Assembly (NCBI GenBank): GCA_900764955.1
Contig: CAAFPY010000061.1
Span: 1-16,470, forward strand
Length of the DNA stretch: 16,470 bases
Direction: 5' to 3'
From: an uncultured Collinsella sp.
Lineage (GTDB): Bacteria > Actinomycetota > Coriobacteriia > Coriobacteriales > Coriobacteriaceae
In this document: positions 5,436 to 13,150 of the stretch, one piece after another
Numbering within the stretch: position 1 is the first letter of the stretch
How the letters are laid out: each line of letters begins with the position of its first letter
Made by a program: the position numbers and the translations under genes
Notes under the pieces: model-generated
Told to the model about the DNA's origin: nothing
The model's database searches: none
Seen by the model: only the letters and a program-made list of their open reading frames with translations

Positions 5436-8101
5436 GTGGACACAGCTCTGGAATATGACAACTCTTCAATTGAGTCAATCCTTGCGTACGCCAAGCGTCT
5501 TGAAGGTCATACGCTCAGGGAGGAATGCCCGGGACTAGAGCGAGTTGAGGACCCGCATAAAAGAAGGGGGTCGTTCGGCAACGCGGTTGAAAAGTATTAC
5601 TTTCACTACGAGATCAATAGCGACCCTAATGCGGATTTTGCTGAAGTTGGAACCGAGTTAAAAACGACTCCTCTCAAGCAACTGAAAGATGGGAGGCTTT
5701 CGGCTAAAGAGCGTTTGGTAATCAGCATGATCAACTATATGAGCGTTGTTGATGAGACTTGGGAGACGAGCTCACTTCAGAAGAAACTGCATCAGATCTT
5801 GCTCATTGCGTACCAATATGACAAGGACCTCAATCCCGTTGATTATCTCGTCAGGCTTGTGGAGCTCTGGGGGATTCCGGATGAAGATATCCCGACGTTC
5901 AAAAGGGATTGGGATGTCGTCGTGCGAAAGATTCGTCGAGGCAGGGCTCACGAGTTGTCCGGTTCGGATACCTTGTATCTGGAGGCGGTGACCAAAGCGG
6001 CGAATGCCGCGAAGCGAACGGAGCAGCCGTACTCTGATGTTCCCGCCAAGCCGAGGGCTTGGGCAATAAAGCCTTCGTACATGACCGTCGCACTCAATGG
6101 CATGCTTGAAGCGCAGGCAATTCGTAGAGACAGTGGAAGCGCGGGGCTTGATTTGCTTGCGTTGGTGAAGCGTAGGTTTGAGCCATACATGGGTCTATCG
6201 GAAAATGAGCTTGCGAGTGTGTGCGGATATGGGTGGCAGGGAAATAGAAAGCCCAAGAACCTATGTGCGCTCATAACGAAGCATATCTTGGGCGTCGATG
6301 AGGATTCTCGCATCGCGGAGTTTGAGAAAGCGGGCGTGAAGCCAAAGACGATGAGAATCAAGTGCAATGGTATGCCCAAGGAGTCGATTTCATTTCCGAC
6401 GTTCGATTACTGCGATCTTGCGACATGTGAGTTTAATTCGAGTGACTTTAGACGTTACTTGGCTCAGAAGTATCTCTTTGTTGTGTATCGGGAGGACACA
6501 GCTGATAGGGGTACGTTTAGATTGGCTGAAGTGCTCTTTTGGCAGATGCCCGATACCGATCTGCTGGAAGCGCGTCGCTGCTATGAGGAAATGCAACGGC
6601 GAGTGAGATCCGGTCATGCGGACCAGTCGGTCAAATCAACGGAAAATCGGTGCTGCCATGTGAGGCCACATGGCAGAAACAAAGCAGATGTGCTCCCGAC
6701 ACCTTATGGATCGTTCGAGACGAAAAAGTGCTTTTGGCTGAACGCGCGCTATATCGGATCCGAGATCGATAGAGTAAAGCGGGATTTGCGCGCTCCGACT
6801 GATGAGGCGCTTGAAGAGAGATTAGGACACAGCGGAATGACTGGAAACGTGATTCGAGTTGCGGAATTGTTCGCGGGGGTTGGCGGTTTTCGCCTGGGTC
6901 TTGAGGGCTATAGCAATGAGGATCACCCGGAGTTCGAAATGCCCGCTGCGGGGCCGTTCGTGACGGTTTGGGCAAATCAGTGGGAGCCCCAAGGCTCTCC
7001 AGCCAAGCAGTTTGCCGCACGTTGTTATGAAGAGCGATTCGGCTATGGTTCCGTGGTCAACGAAGACATACATGCGGTCTTGGACGCTTATGAAGCGGGA
7101 GAGATCGACATTCCCGATGTGGATATGGTTGTCGGCGGATTCCCCTGCCAAGACTACTCCGTGGCCAAACCTCTGTCACAGGCCAGCGGTATTGAGGGCA
7201 AGAAGGGTGTTCTATGGTGGGACATCTATCGGTTCCTGCGTTTGAAGCAGCCCAAGTACTGCCTGTTCGAAAATGTTGATCGCCTGCTCAAGAGTCCCGC
7301 GTCGCAACGCGGTCGCGACTTCGCAATTATTCTGTCTTGCTTGGCTTCGCTCGGATATTCTGCGGAATGGCGCGTGGTGAATGGAGCAGATTACGGGTTC
7401 CCGCAGAAGCGCCGCAGGGTGTATATCTACGCAGAGCGGACGGAAGACGTTTGGAATCTGAAGGAACGACTCCGCGCGGGCGTTATGGCGGATGCGCTTC
7501 CGGCGCGAGGTGCTTCGGCAGAAGCGACGTTTTCGATTTATGATGACCCTTTTGAAAACACGGAGCGCTTCGGTGCGGGACTTAAGGTATCTCCGTTTCA
7601 AAATGCGGGAGTCATGCAGGGCTGTACAGTCATGACCGCAAAAGTCGAGGCAGCGTATGAAGGGCCGAGCAAGACGCTCGGTGACGTTCTCGTTTCCGAT
7701 TCTGAGGTGCCGGAAGAGTTTTTCGTCGACGAGGCGAAGCTTGCCAAATGGCGCTATTTCAAGGGCGGGAAGAGCGAGCCGCGTGTCAATAAAAAGACGG
7801 GCTTTACGTATCGATATTCTGAAGGTGCCATGGCATTTCCCGACCCCGTGGACGCGCCTGCCCGAACCATTCTTACCAGTGAGGGGGGGGGTCGGCTTCT
7901 CGCAGCAAACATATTGTTGAGGTTTCAGGCGGAAGGTACCGTCGGTTGGTGCCAGATGAACTCGATCAGTTGCAGGGCTTCCCGAAGGGCTGGACCGATA
8001 CCGGCATGACGGACATCAACCGTGCGTTCTGCATGGGGAATGCGCTTATCGTGGGCATCCCCCATGCGATTGGCAAAGCGATTGCAAAAAGGGCAATCTA
8101 A
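5436..8101 (+). CDS. Fused Sau3AI-type GATC endonuclease and cytosine-C5 methyltransferase, frameshifted near the C-terminus
   Basis: Residues about 1-465 are a Sau3AI/MutH-family restriction endonuclease of nearly full Sau3AI length: D67, E74-x-K76 in ADFAEVGTELKTTPL, then KERLVISMINY, KAANAAKRTEQPYSDV-like, and RPHGRNK/FWLNARYI near its end. From residue 468 follows a C5 cytosine methyltransferase: motif I AELFAGVGGFRLG, catalytic Cys571 in GGFPCQDYS, CLFENVDR, and QKRRRVYIYAE. The expected target is GATC with C methylation, as in Sau3AI. The continuous frame ends at 8009 with an unrelated tail. In another frame from 7892 to TAA 8101 lies the true end (KHIVEVSGGRYRRLVPDE, LDQLQGFPKGWTDTGM, FCMGNALIVGIPHAIGKAI; motif X). 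The shift is at nine G (7883-7891); ten or seven G would restore about 888 or 887 residues. GTG 5436 is preferred (AAGGTGGG upstream); GTG 5427 is possible. Lower GC than its neighbours suggests transfer. Confidence 0.92.
6823..6839 (+). promoter_or_regulatory. Weak possible internal start for the methyltransferase half
   Basis: An in-frame ATG at 6837 (codon 468) falls precisely at the domain junction, with AGGA at 6823-6826 about 10 nt upstream. It could give a free methyltransferase, which would help protect the host before the nuclease accumulates. The ribosome site is poor, so this is tentative. Confidence 0.25.
7883..7891 (+). repeat. G9 homopolymer at the frameshift (candidate phase-variation tract)
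   Basis: Nine consecutive G follow GA at 7881-7882 inside the methyltransferase, between TILTSE and the conserved SRSKH region. With nine G the frame is lost after GGG; with ten (or seven) the protein continues into motif X. Long G runs are hot spots for slippage in vivo and for sequencing error. Confidence 0.85.
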
Positions 8102-10149
8102 GGAAGCGGAGGAAGCGATTGGATTGTTGATCGAGGTATTCCATCTCTCTTCGAGAGATCCGCCATTCGTCTATCGTTTTCCAGGCACGTTGCCTTATAG
8201 CGCTTAATGAAGCGCTTTGATCCTAAATACATCTTGGGTCGTGTATTGGTTAGAATTGCATTCCATTCTGCCGCGAATGCGGAAAAGGCCGAGTCTTTAA
8301 GGAACGTGTACAGAGAGTTCAGAAGTCCGTTTTCCATTTGATGATGGCTAATAAGCTTCTTATCGGCTCCGTGTTCAAGCCAGAAATAGACATCAGGGAT
8401 ATCTAGGATTCGTTTTGATGTTTCCGGAGTAAGAGGACCATACTTGTTGATGAGGGCGAACGCGGCAACTTCGGTTAGAACGTATGTCATTTGACTGAGC
8501 CATGATGCCTGTTGGTATTCGTCATCTTGCGCCAAGGCGGCACTAATCTCATTAGGGTTTGCAGTCATACTAAGTTTCCCATTGGAAATGAGTCGATTGA
8601 TGGCGTCGGTTTTGAGTTGGCGGCTTCCGACGCGCTTTACATGGGCTTCAATGAATTTACTGACTGCAAAAGCAAGAAGTAGCTGATAGCTGCTTGGGCT
8701 TGTGGCGGCGAACTCCTTAGAGTTGAATTCGAAATCTGGGCGAGCCTCCTGTTTCCAGTGGAAGTCCATTGGGCGGCTCTCGAAGATTTTCGAATAGATG
8801 TTATCTGAGAAATACTTGAGGGACCCGGCGTTGACGGGAGAGCCGTTTCCAATCCAGGACCACCATATTTTTGCGAGGTCCTCATTGTCAAGGTGACGAT
8901 ATCTGTTGGCTTTTCTACGGGTTGATCCAGGAATCTCAAATTCCCTCTTCTTTGGGGATCGCGAGCCACTTTCGAGGTAGGCGTCAAATTCTCCATCTTT
9001 TCTAATGTAGTAGTAGCGAAGGCCTTGTTTTACCGAGGAACGATAGAAAGACGCCTGAAGCTGAACTTGCTCTGGGGAATTTGACTTGAGGTTGCGCTCA
9101 TTCATTGGATTTTGATTGTTGGATGCAACAATTATCTCGTCCAGCAGCCTGTCCCTAGAAATGGATTTTCCGTTGATCACTTTAATGAAAAGTTGAAGGT
9201 TGTTTATCAGAGAGGCCTTCTCGTCTTGGTTTGCATCGAAATAATAGTCCCATATTGTGCTTAAGGTCTGGCAGCCATTGATGACCTGCGCCCCATTGAT
9301 TGTTAGGATGGATTCATCGCTAGACAGCCTGTAGTTATCACAGGAGATTACAAGTCCATTATTAAGATGAACAAAATGTTTCTTGCCCTTATCTGTCTCC
9401 AAGCTTCGCTTGATAGAAACGTTAACCTTGGAATTGCTTAGCTTGGCACGAACATTGAGGTCGAATAGCCCATTTTGATACTGTTTCATTCCGGCGATTA
9501 GTCCGTCAATTTTAACAACAGCACAGAGCCATCCGTGCATTTTCATCAGGCCATCTTTGCAGATGTTGAGCTTGAGCTTAACATCGCTCGGTTTTTTCAA
9601 ATTCTCGAAAGCATGCCACTTTTCAAAAAGCCGGCCTTCATCAATGAGGCGGATATCGATGTTGGATGCCTGATATTTTCGTTTGAGACCATCTAGCCGT
9701 TCTGCGGCGCTGGGGCTGAGGCGTCCATCGATGGCCAACGTTGCGGTCAAATGATTCTGATCTGGATCAAGGTGATAGATGCCTTTCAATTGCTTAATTT
9801 CATACGAGGCGGTTCGTTCCTCATGAAGGAGGTATTCGATGGCTTCCTCTAGTTGATTTACTGGATCCGAGCCGAATGTTTTGCCTTCAGGATTAGACTC
9901 ATGATCGATGGATTTGCATTGATAAATGTTGAATGACCCATCCGAATGAGTGTAAAAATCGATCCCGAGATCATTTGGGCCATCTGTATAAACGAACTGG
10001 CCCTCATCGAGTGTCTCAAACATATCTGCGATTAGGTATGAAAACGCCACCTCATCGGTGGTGTCCAAGGTCAGGCTCGAGCACTCTTCCTTAATCGCAT
10101 CCAATTTGGAAAGCAAGTCTGCAATGTATTCGCTTCTGTCGAAATCCAT
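8098..10149 (-). CDS. AIPR-family abortive-infection protein with N-terminal PD-(D/E)xK-like domain
   Basis: 683 residues. The AIPR (Pfam PF10592) signature is plain: HLNNGLVISCDNY (263-273) and LTINGAQVINGCQTLSTIW (282-300), followed by LFIKVINGKSISRD and ASNNQNPMNERNLKS. Residues about 30-170 look like an Mrr-type nuclease fold: E33, GIDFYTHSDG (D64) and FNIYQCKS (Q77-x-K79). AIPR proteins are known as phage-resistance factors often encoded beside restriction-modification genes; their mechanism is not settled. Here the gene is convergent with the GATC system, and their stops overlap in CTAA (8098-8101), implying one functional cassette. AGGAGG lies 7 nt before ATG 10149. GC is clearly lower than the flanks, consistent with horizontal gain. 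No membrane segment is apparent. Confidence 0.9.
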   Translation of the reverse strand: MDFDRSEYIADLLSKLDAIKEECSSLTLDTTDEVAFSYLIADMFETLDEGQFVYTDGPNDLGIDFYTHSDGSFNIYQCKSIDHESNPEGKTFGSDPVNQLEEAIEYLLHEERTASYEIKQLKGIYHLDPDQNHLTATLAIDGRLSPSAAERLDGLKRKYQASNIDIRLIDEGRLFEKWHAFENLKKPSDVKLKLNICKDGLMKMHGWLCAVVKIDGLIAGMKQYQNGLFDLNVRAKLSNSKVNVSIKRSLETDKGKKHFVHLNNGLVISCDNYRLSSDESILTINGAQVINGCQTLSTIWDYYFDANQDEKASLINNLQLFIKVINGKSISRDRLLDEIIVASNNQNPMNERNLKSNSPEQVQLQASFYRSSVKQGLRYYYIRKDGEFDAYLESGSRSPKKREFEIPGSTRRKANRYRHLDNEDLAKIWWSWIGNGSPVNAGSLKYFSDNIYSKIFESRPMDFHWKQEARPDFEFNSKEFAATSPSSYQLLLAFAVSKFIEAHVKRVGSRQLKTDAINRLISNGKLSMTANPNEISAALAQDDEYQQASWLSQMTYVLTEVAAFALINKYGPLTPETSKRILDIPDVYFWLEHGADKKLISHHQMENGLLNSLYTFLKDSAFSAFAAEWNAILTNTRPKMYLGSKRFIKRYKATCLENDRRMADLSKRDGIPRSTIQSLPPLP

Positions 10150-10181
10150 AATGCAACCTCCTAGATATTATTGTCTCCTTT

Positions 10182-10214
10182 ACTAGATCACGTTTAAGTG
10201 ACTAGATCAAGATC
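10182..10214 (-). promoter_or_regulatory. AIPR promoter built on a direct repeat with three GATC sites
   Basis: On the minus strand TTGATC (complement of 10205-10210), 17 bp, TCTAGT (complement of 10182-10187); the predicted leader is about 26 nt before ATG 10149. The plus strand shows ACTAGATCA at 10182-10190 and again at 10201-10209. GATC occurs at 10186, 10205 and 10211. One GATC lies within the -35 and one overlaps the edge of the -10, so cytosine methylation at GATC could modulate transcription. That role is inferred. Confidence 0.55.
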
Positions 10215-10362
10215 TGGGAAGTAGAACAGTGCAGGCAGCCTCTGTTTAAAATCCAGGTCATCGAACGGCGCTGATTTCCGCTCGCTTAAGGGACGGACGT
10301 GGTGCCAGTGCGCCAATTCAGTTTTGTCCGCACGAGGCCTTACCTTTAAGCCATGAGAAACA

Positions 10363-10383
10363 GCCGCGCTCGCAGGGCGCGGC
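10363..10383 (+). other. GC hairpin in the HIRAN gene leader
   Basis: GCCGCGC (10363-10369) pairs with GCGCGGC (10377-10383) over a 7-nt loop, 23 nt before the HIRAN start codon. No T run follows. It may influence translation or be a 3' boundary structure. The rest of the 10215-10406 gap shows only the repeat TTTTGTCCGCACG (10322-10334). Confidence 0.3.
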
Positions 10384-10406
10384 GTAGGGCTTGAAGGGGG
10401 TCCATC

Positions 10407-10733
10407 ATGTACGAGCCGTCACGCAACTTATTCTCGTTCCATATCGCCGGATTCCAGCATCACGATGGGGTGCTTGTCTTGGGCGAGCTCAAGGCCGGTG
10501 ACACTCTGGAGCTCGTGCCCGAGCGGGACAACCCCTACGACGCGGAAGCGATGGCCGTCAAATTCCATGGCACCATGCTCGGTTACGTTCCCGCGGACTC
10601 GGTGGGTCCGCTTTCGATCCTGTTCTTTTACGGGCATGGCGCTGCCTTCGAGTGCCGTGTGCTTCAGGTCGCCCCTGAACGCAGTCCCTGGCATCAGGTT
10701 CGTGCCGCCGTGTTCGTGCGCGACGCACGATAG
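10407..10733 (+). CDS. Small HIRAN-domain protein
   Basis: 108 residues, essentially one HIRAN domain: FSFHIAGFQHHDGVLVLGELKAGDTLELV, then PERDNPYDAEAMAVKFHG and TMLGYVPADSVG, the strand pattern first described at the N-terminus of Rad5/HIP116 (HLTF), where it binds free 3' ends of DNA. Stand-alone bacterial HIRAN proteins are common, and their task is not established; DNA-end or damage recognition is the reasonable guess. The start is ATG 10407 with GAAGGGGG 6 nt upstream. It stands just outside the defence cassette, in GC-rich DNA, and is followed after 40 nt by an acetyltransferase on the same strand, so the two may form an operon. Confidence 0.87.
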   Translation: MYEPSRNLFSFHIAGFQHHDGVLVLGELKAGDTLELVPERDNPYDAEAMAVKFHGTMLGYVPADSVGPLSILFFYGHGAAFECRVLQVAPERSPWHQVRAAVFVRDAR

Positions 10734-10773
10734 AATGGCGGCATGAGTCCATTCGAGCCCTTTGGAGGAGTGC

Positions 10774-11286
10774 GTGACGCTGGCAATGCGCATCGAGCCG
10801 GTCCACCGCGACCGCGAGCAATATCGCGATTTGCTGCTGCTCGCCGACGAGCAGTGGGACATGGTCGAGCTTTACCTCCACCGAGGCGAGATGTTCGCGG
10901 CGTATGCGGAGGATGAGACCCGCGCCAAGGCAGGCTCCGCGCTCGTGCCTGATCGCGCGCTCGGGTGCATGATCGTGACTGACGAGGGCATCGATGAGCG
11001 GGGACTCCGCATCGCCGAGGTCAAGAGCCTCGCCGTCGATCCGGCGCATCAACGCAGCGGCGTTGGCCGGGCTCTCCTGGGGTTCGCCGCTCAGCATGCG
11101 ACCCGCGAGTACGACATATTGCGGGTCGGTACGGGCGACAGTCCTCTGACCGTTCCCTTTTACGAGGCGTGTGGCTTCACGCGTTCGCATGTGTTGCCGA
11201 ACTTCTTCATCGAGAATTACGATCACCCTATCGTTGAGGCTGGAGGTCAGCTGAAGGACATGGTCATACTCGAAAGGCGACTGTAG
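10774..11286 (+). CDS. GNAT-family N-acetyltransferase
   Basis: 170 residues. Acetyl-CoA-binding motif A is clear at 83-105 (VKSLAVDPAHQRSGVGRALL; Q93-R-S-G-V-G), and the C-terminal motif PFYEACGFTRSHV (128-140) is typical of GNAT enzymes. The substrate is unknown; small molecule or protein amine are both possible. GTG 10774 is chosen as start because GGAGGAG at 10764-10770 is correctly placed for it. The in-frame ATG 10786 is too far from that site, and TTG 10762 would overlap it. It follows the HIRAN gene by 40 nt. A hairpin with TTTT downstream (11339-11370) may end the transcript. Confidence 0.85.
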   Translation: MTLAMRIEPVHRDREQYRDLLLLADEQWDMVELYLHRGEMFAAYAEDETRAKAGSALVPDRALGCMIVTDEGIDERGLRIAEVKSLAVDPAHQRSGVGRALLGFAAQHATREYDILRVGTGDSPLTVPFYEACGFTRSHVLPNFFIENYDHPIVEAGGQLKDMVILERRL

Positions 11287-11338
11287 CTGCGGAAGGCGCG
11301 TTCGGCGTCCTGAGTCGTCGCAGGCGCCGCATCCCGCT

Positions 11339-11370
11339 GGGCCGGTCTCGAACGGCCCGTACGGCCTTTT
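11339..11370 (+). terminator. Weak terminator or alternative hairpins after the acetyltransferase gene
   Basis: GGGCCG (11339-11344) can pair with CGGCCC (11353-11358). Alternatively GGCC (11354-11357) pairs with GGCC (11363-11366), directly followed by TTTT. The two structures share 11354-11357 and exclude each other, as in attenuators. Stems are short and the T run is minimal, so termination is only likely to be partial. Confidence 0.35.
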
Positions 11371-11379
11371 GTCCGCACG
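11367..11379 (+). repeat. 13-bp direct repeat shared by two gene leaders
   Basis: TTTTGTCCGCACG at 11367-11379, upstream of the DUF2130 gene, is identical to 10322-10334 upstream of the HIRAN gene. They lie 82 and 72 bp before the respective start codons. A TATAGT (11386-11391) follows the second copy and could be a -10 for the DUF2130 gene, but the spacing to TTGTCC (11 bp) is wrong for a -35. It may be a shared regulatory site or chance. Confidence 0.4.
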
Positions 11380-11461
11380 GGCGGGTATAGTCTGATGGTA
11401 AGGAATATGTATCGGCGTGCGTAGGGCGCACCCGGGCGTTGTGGCGGAGCGAGGAGCGCAT

Positions 11462-13144
11462 ATGAATCAGATTACGTGCCCCAAGTGCGGGACGGTCATC
11501 AATCTCGATGAGAGCGATTACGAGGGTATCGTTCGCCAAGTGCGCGACGATCAGTTCGCCCATGAGGTGGAGGAGCGCGCCGCTTCACTGCGCCGCGAGC
11601 ACGAGCAAGCCCTTGAACTTGCCCGTTCTCAGGCCAAGGCCGAGCTCGACCGCGTGATGGCCGCTCAAAAGGCGGAGCTCCAGGAGGCGCTCGCCCGTAG
11701 CTCTGCCGAGCTGCAGGAGGTCAAGGCTCGCAGTGCGTCAGAGCTGCAGGAGGCCCGTGCTGCCAGCGCCGCGGCCCTGCAGCAGGCCCAGTCTGCCGGG
11801 GCCGCTCGGCTCGCAAGGGAGCAGAGCGAGCGTACGGCCGAGCTCATGCGCGTCCGCGCCGAGGCGGATGCGCGCATCGCCGAGCTCTCCGCCAAGCTCG
11901 AGTCCGCCGTTGAGGAGCGCGAGTCCGCGGTGAGGGTCGCCGCGCAGCGCGAGCGCATGGCGGTCCAGCAGGATGCCGCCGATCAAAAGGAGGAACTCCG
12001 CGAACAATTGGCCGCGCGCGACGCGCAGATCGCCTCGCTTAAGGCCCAGTTGGATGCCGGCGTCACCCAGCGCGACCTTGCGGTGACGCAGGCGGTGACC
12101 GAGGCGCGTACAACATTTGAGGAGGAGCGCGCCAAGCTCGCTCGCGACCTGGACGCCGCTCGCTTCGAACTCTCCCATGAGCAGGAGGTCCGCGCCGCCG
12201 AGAAGCGCCAGATCGAGACGGCTCACGCGCTCGAGCTCGAGCAGGCGCACAAGAGCGCCCAGGATCTCATTCGCTACAAGGATGAGGAAATCGAGCGCCT
12301 GCGCGACATGAAGGCCCGCCTGTCAACCAAGATGGTGGGCGAGACGCTCGAACAGCATTGCGAAACGCAGTTCAACCAGCTGCGCATGACGGCGTTCCCG
12401 CGCGCGTATTTTGAGAAGGACAACGATGCGTCCGACGGTACCAAGGGCGACTTCATCTTCCGCGAGTGCGACGAGGCGGGCAACGAGATCGTCTCCATCA
12501 TGTTCGAGATGAAAAACGAGAACGACACCACGGCGACCAAGCACAAGAACGAGGACTTCTTCAAGAAGCTCGATTCCGACCGCACCAAGAAGGGCTGCGA
12601 GTACGCCATTCTCGTCACGCTGCTCGAGCCGGAAAGCGATCTGTATAACACGGGCATCGTGGATGTGAGCTACAGGTACGAGAAGATGTACGTCATTCGC
12701 CCGCAGTTCTTCATCCCCATCATCACGCTGCTGCGCAACGCCGCGCTCAATTCACTTGCGTACAAGCAGGAGCTTGCGCTGGTGCGTCAGCAAAATGTGG
12801 ATGTGACGCAGTTTGAGGAAAAGCTCATGGGCTTCCAGGAGGGCTTCGCGCGCAACTACGATCGGGCGAGCCGCAAGTTCCAAACGGCCATCGATGAGAT
12901 TGACACCACGATCAAGCATCTGCAAAAGGTCAAGGACAATCTAATCTCGAGCGAGAACAACCTGCGTTTGGCGAACGACAAGGCCCAGGGGCTCAGCATC
13001 CGCAAGCTTACCTGGGGTAACAAAACCATGAAGGCGAAGTTCGACGAGGCTCGCGAGGAGGCGGAGCGCGCCGCTCGCGAGGGCGTCACCGTCAAGGAGG
13101 CACCGGGCCCCGAGCCCGATCTTTCGGATAACTGCGAGGTGTAG
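11462..13144 (+). CDS. DUF2130 protein: zinc-knuckle-like start, long coiled coil, PD-(D/E)xK-like C-terminal domain
   Basis: 560 residues. The N-terminus MNQITCPKCGTVINLDE carries a Cys pair. Residues about 30-290 are a long Ala/Glu/Arg-rich coiled coil with repeated ELQE(V/A)KARS-type units. The conserved DUF2130 domain starts near YKDEEIERLRDMKARLSTKMVGETLEQHCE and includes KGDFIF (D330) and IMFEMKNEND (E349-x-K351), a PD-(D/E)xK-like arrangement, then CEYAILVTLLEPESDLYNTGIVDVS and RPQFFIPIITLLRNAALN. The function is unknown; an SMC- or RmuC-like DNA-handling role fits the architecture but is inference. Start ATG 11462 has GAGGAG 7 nt upstream. The next gene starts 6 nt after its stop, so the two are co-translated neighbours. 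Part of its 3' end is duplicated at 13605-13727. Confidence 0.92.
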   Translation: MNQITCPKCGTVINLDESDYEGIVRQVRDDQFAHEVEERAASLRREHEQALELARSQAKAELDRVMAAQKAELQEALARSSAELQEVKARSASELQEARAASAAALQQAQSAGAARLAREQSERTAELMRVRAEADARIAELSAKLESAVEERESAVRVAAQRERMAVQQDAADQKEELREQLAARDAQIASLKAQLDAGVTQRDLAVTQAVTEARTTFEEERAKLARDLDAARFELSHEQEVRAAEKRQIETAHALELEQAHKSAQDLIRYKDEEIERLRDMKARLSTKMVGETLEQHCETQFNQLRMTAFPRAYFEKDNDASDGTKGDFIFRECDEAGNEIVSIMFEMKNENDTTATKHKNEDFFKKLDSDRTKKGCEYAILVTLLEPESDLYNTGIVDVSYRYEKMYVIRPQFFIPIITLLRNAALNSLAYKQELALVRQQNVDVTQFEEKLMGFQEGFARNYDRASRKFQTAIDEIDTTIKHLQKVKDNLISSENNLRLANDKAQGLSIRKLTWGNKTMKAKFDEAREEAERAAREGVTVKEAPGPEPDLSDNCEV

Positions 13145-13150
13145 CGGGCG

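Noticed and set aside
8022..8207. Short plus-strand frame after the restriction-modification gene
   Set aside because: It is a third frame across the true methyltransferase C-terminus and the AIPR 3' end, and shows no conserved motif.
10182..10209. ACTAGATCA repeats as the start of a CRISPR-like or iteron array
   Set aside because: Only two copies; better explained as promoter elements.
5264..10406. Attachment sites, integrase or transposase flanking the defence cassette
   Set aside because: Compared the edges at about 5300-5370 and 10210-10400 by eye. Only short GC-rich similarities, no direct repeat long enough to support an att or target duplication, and no mobility gene.
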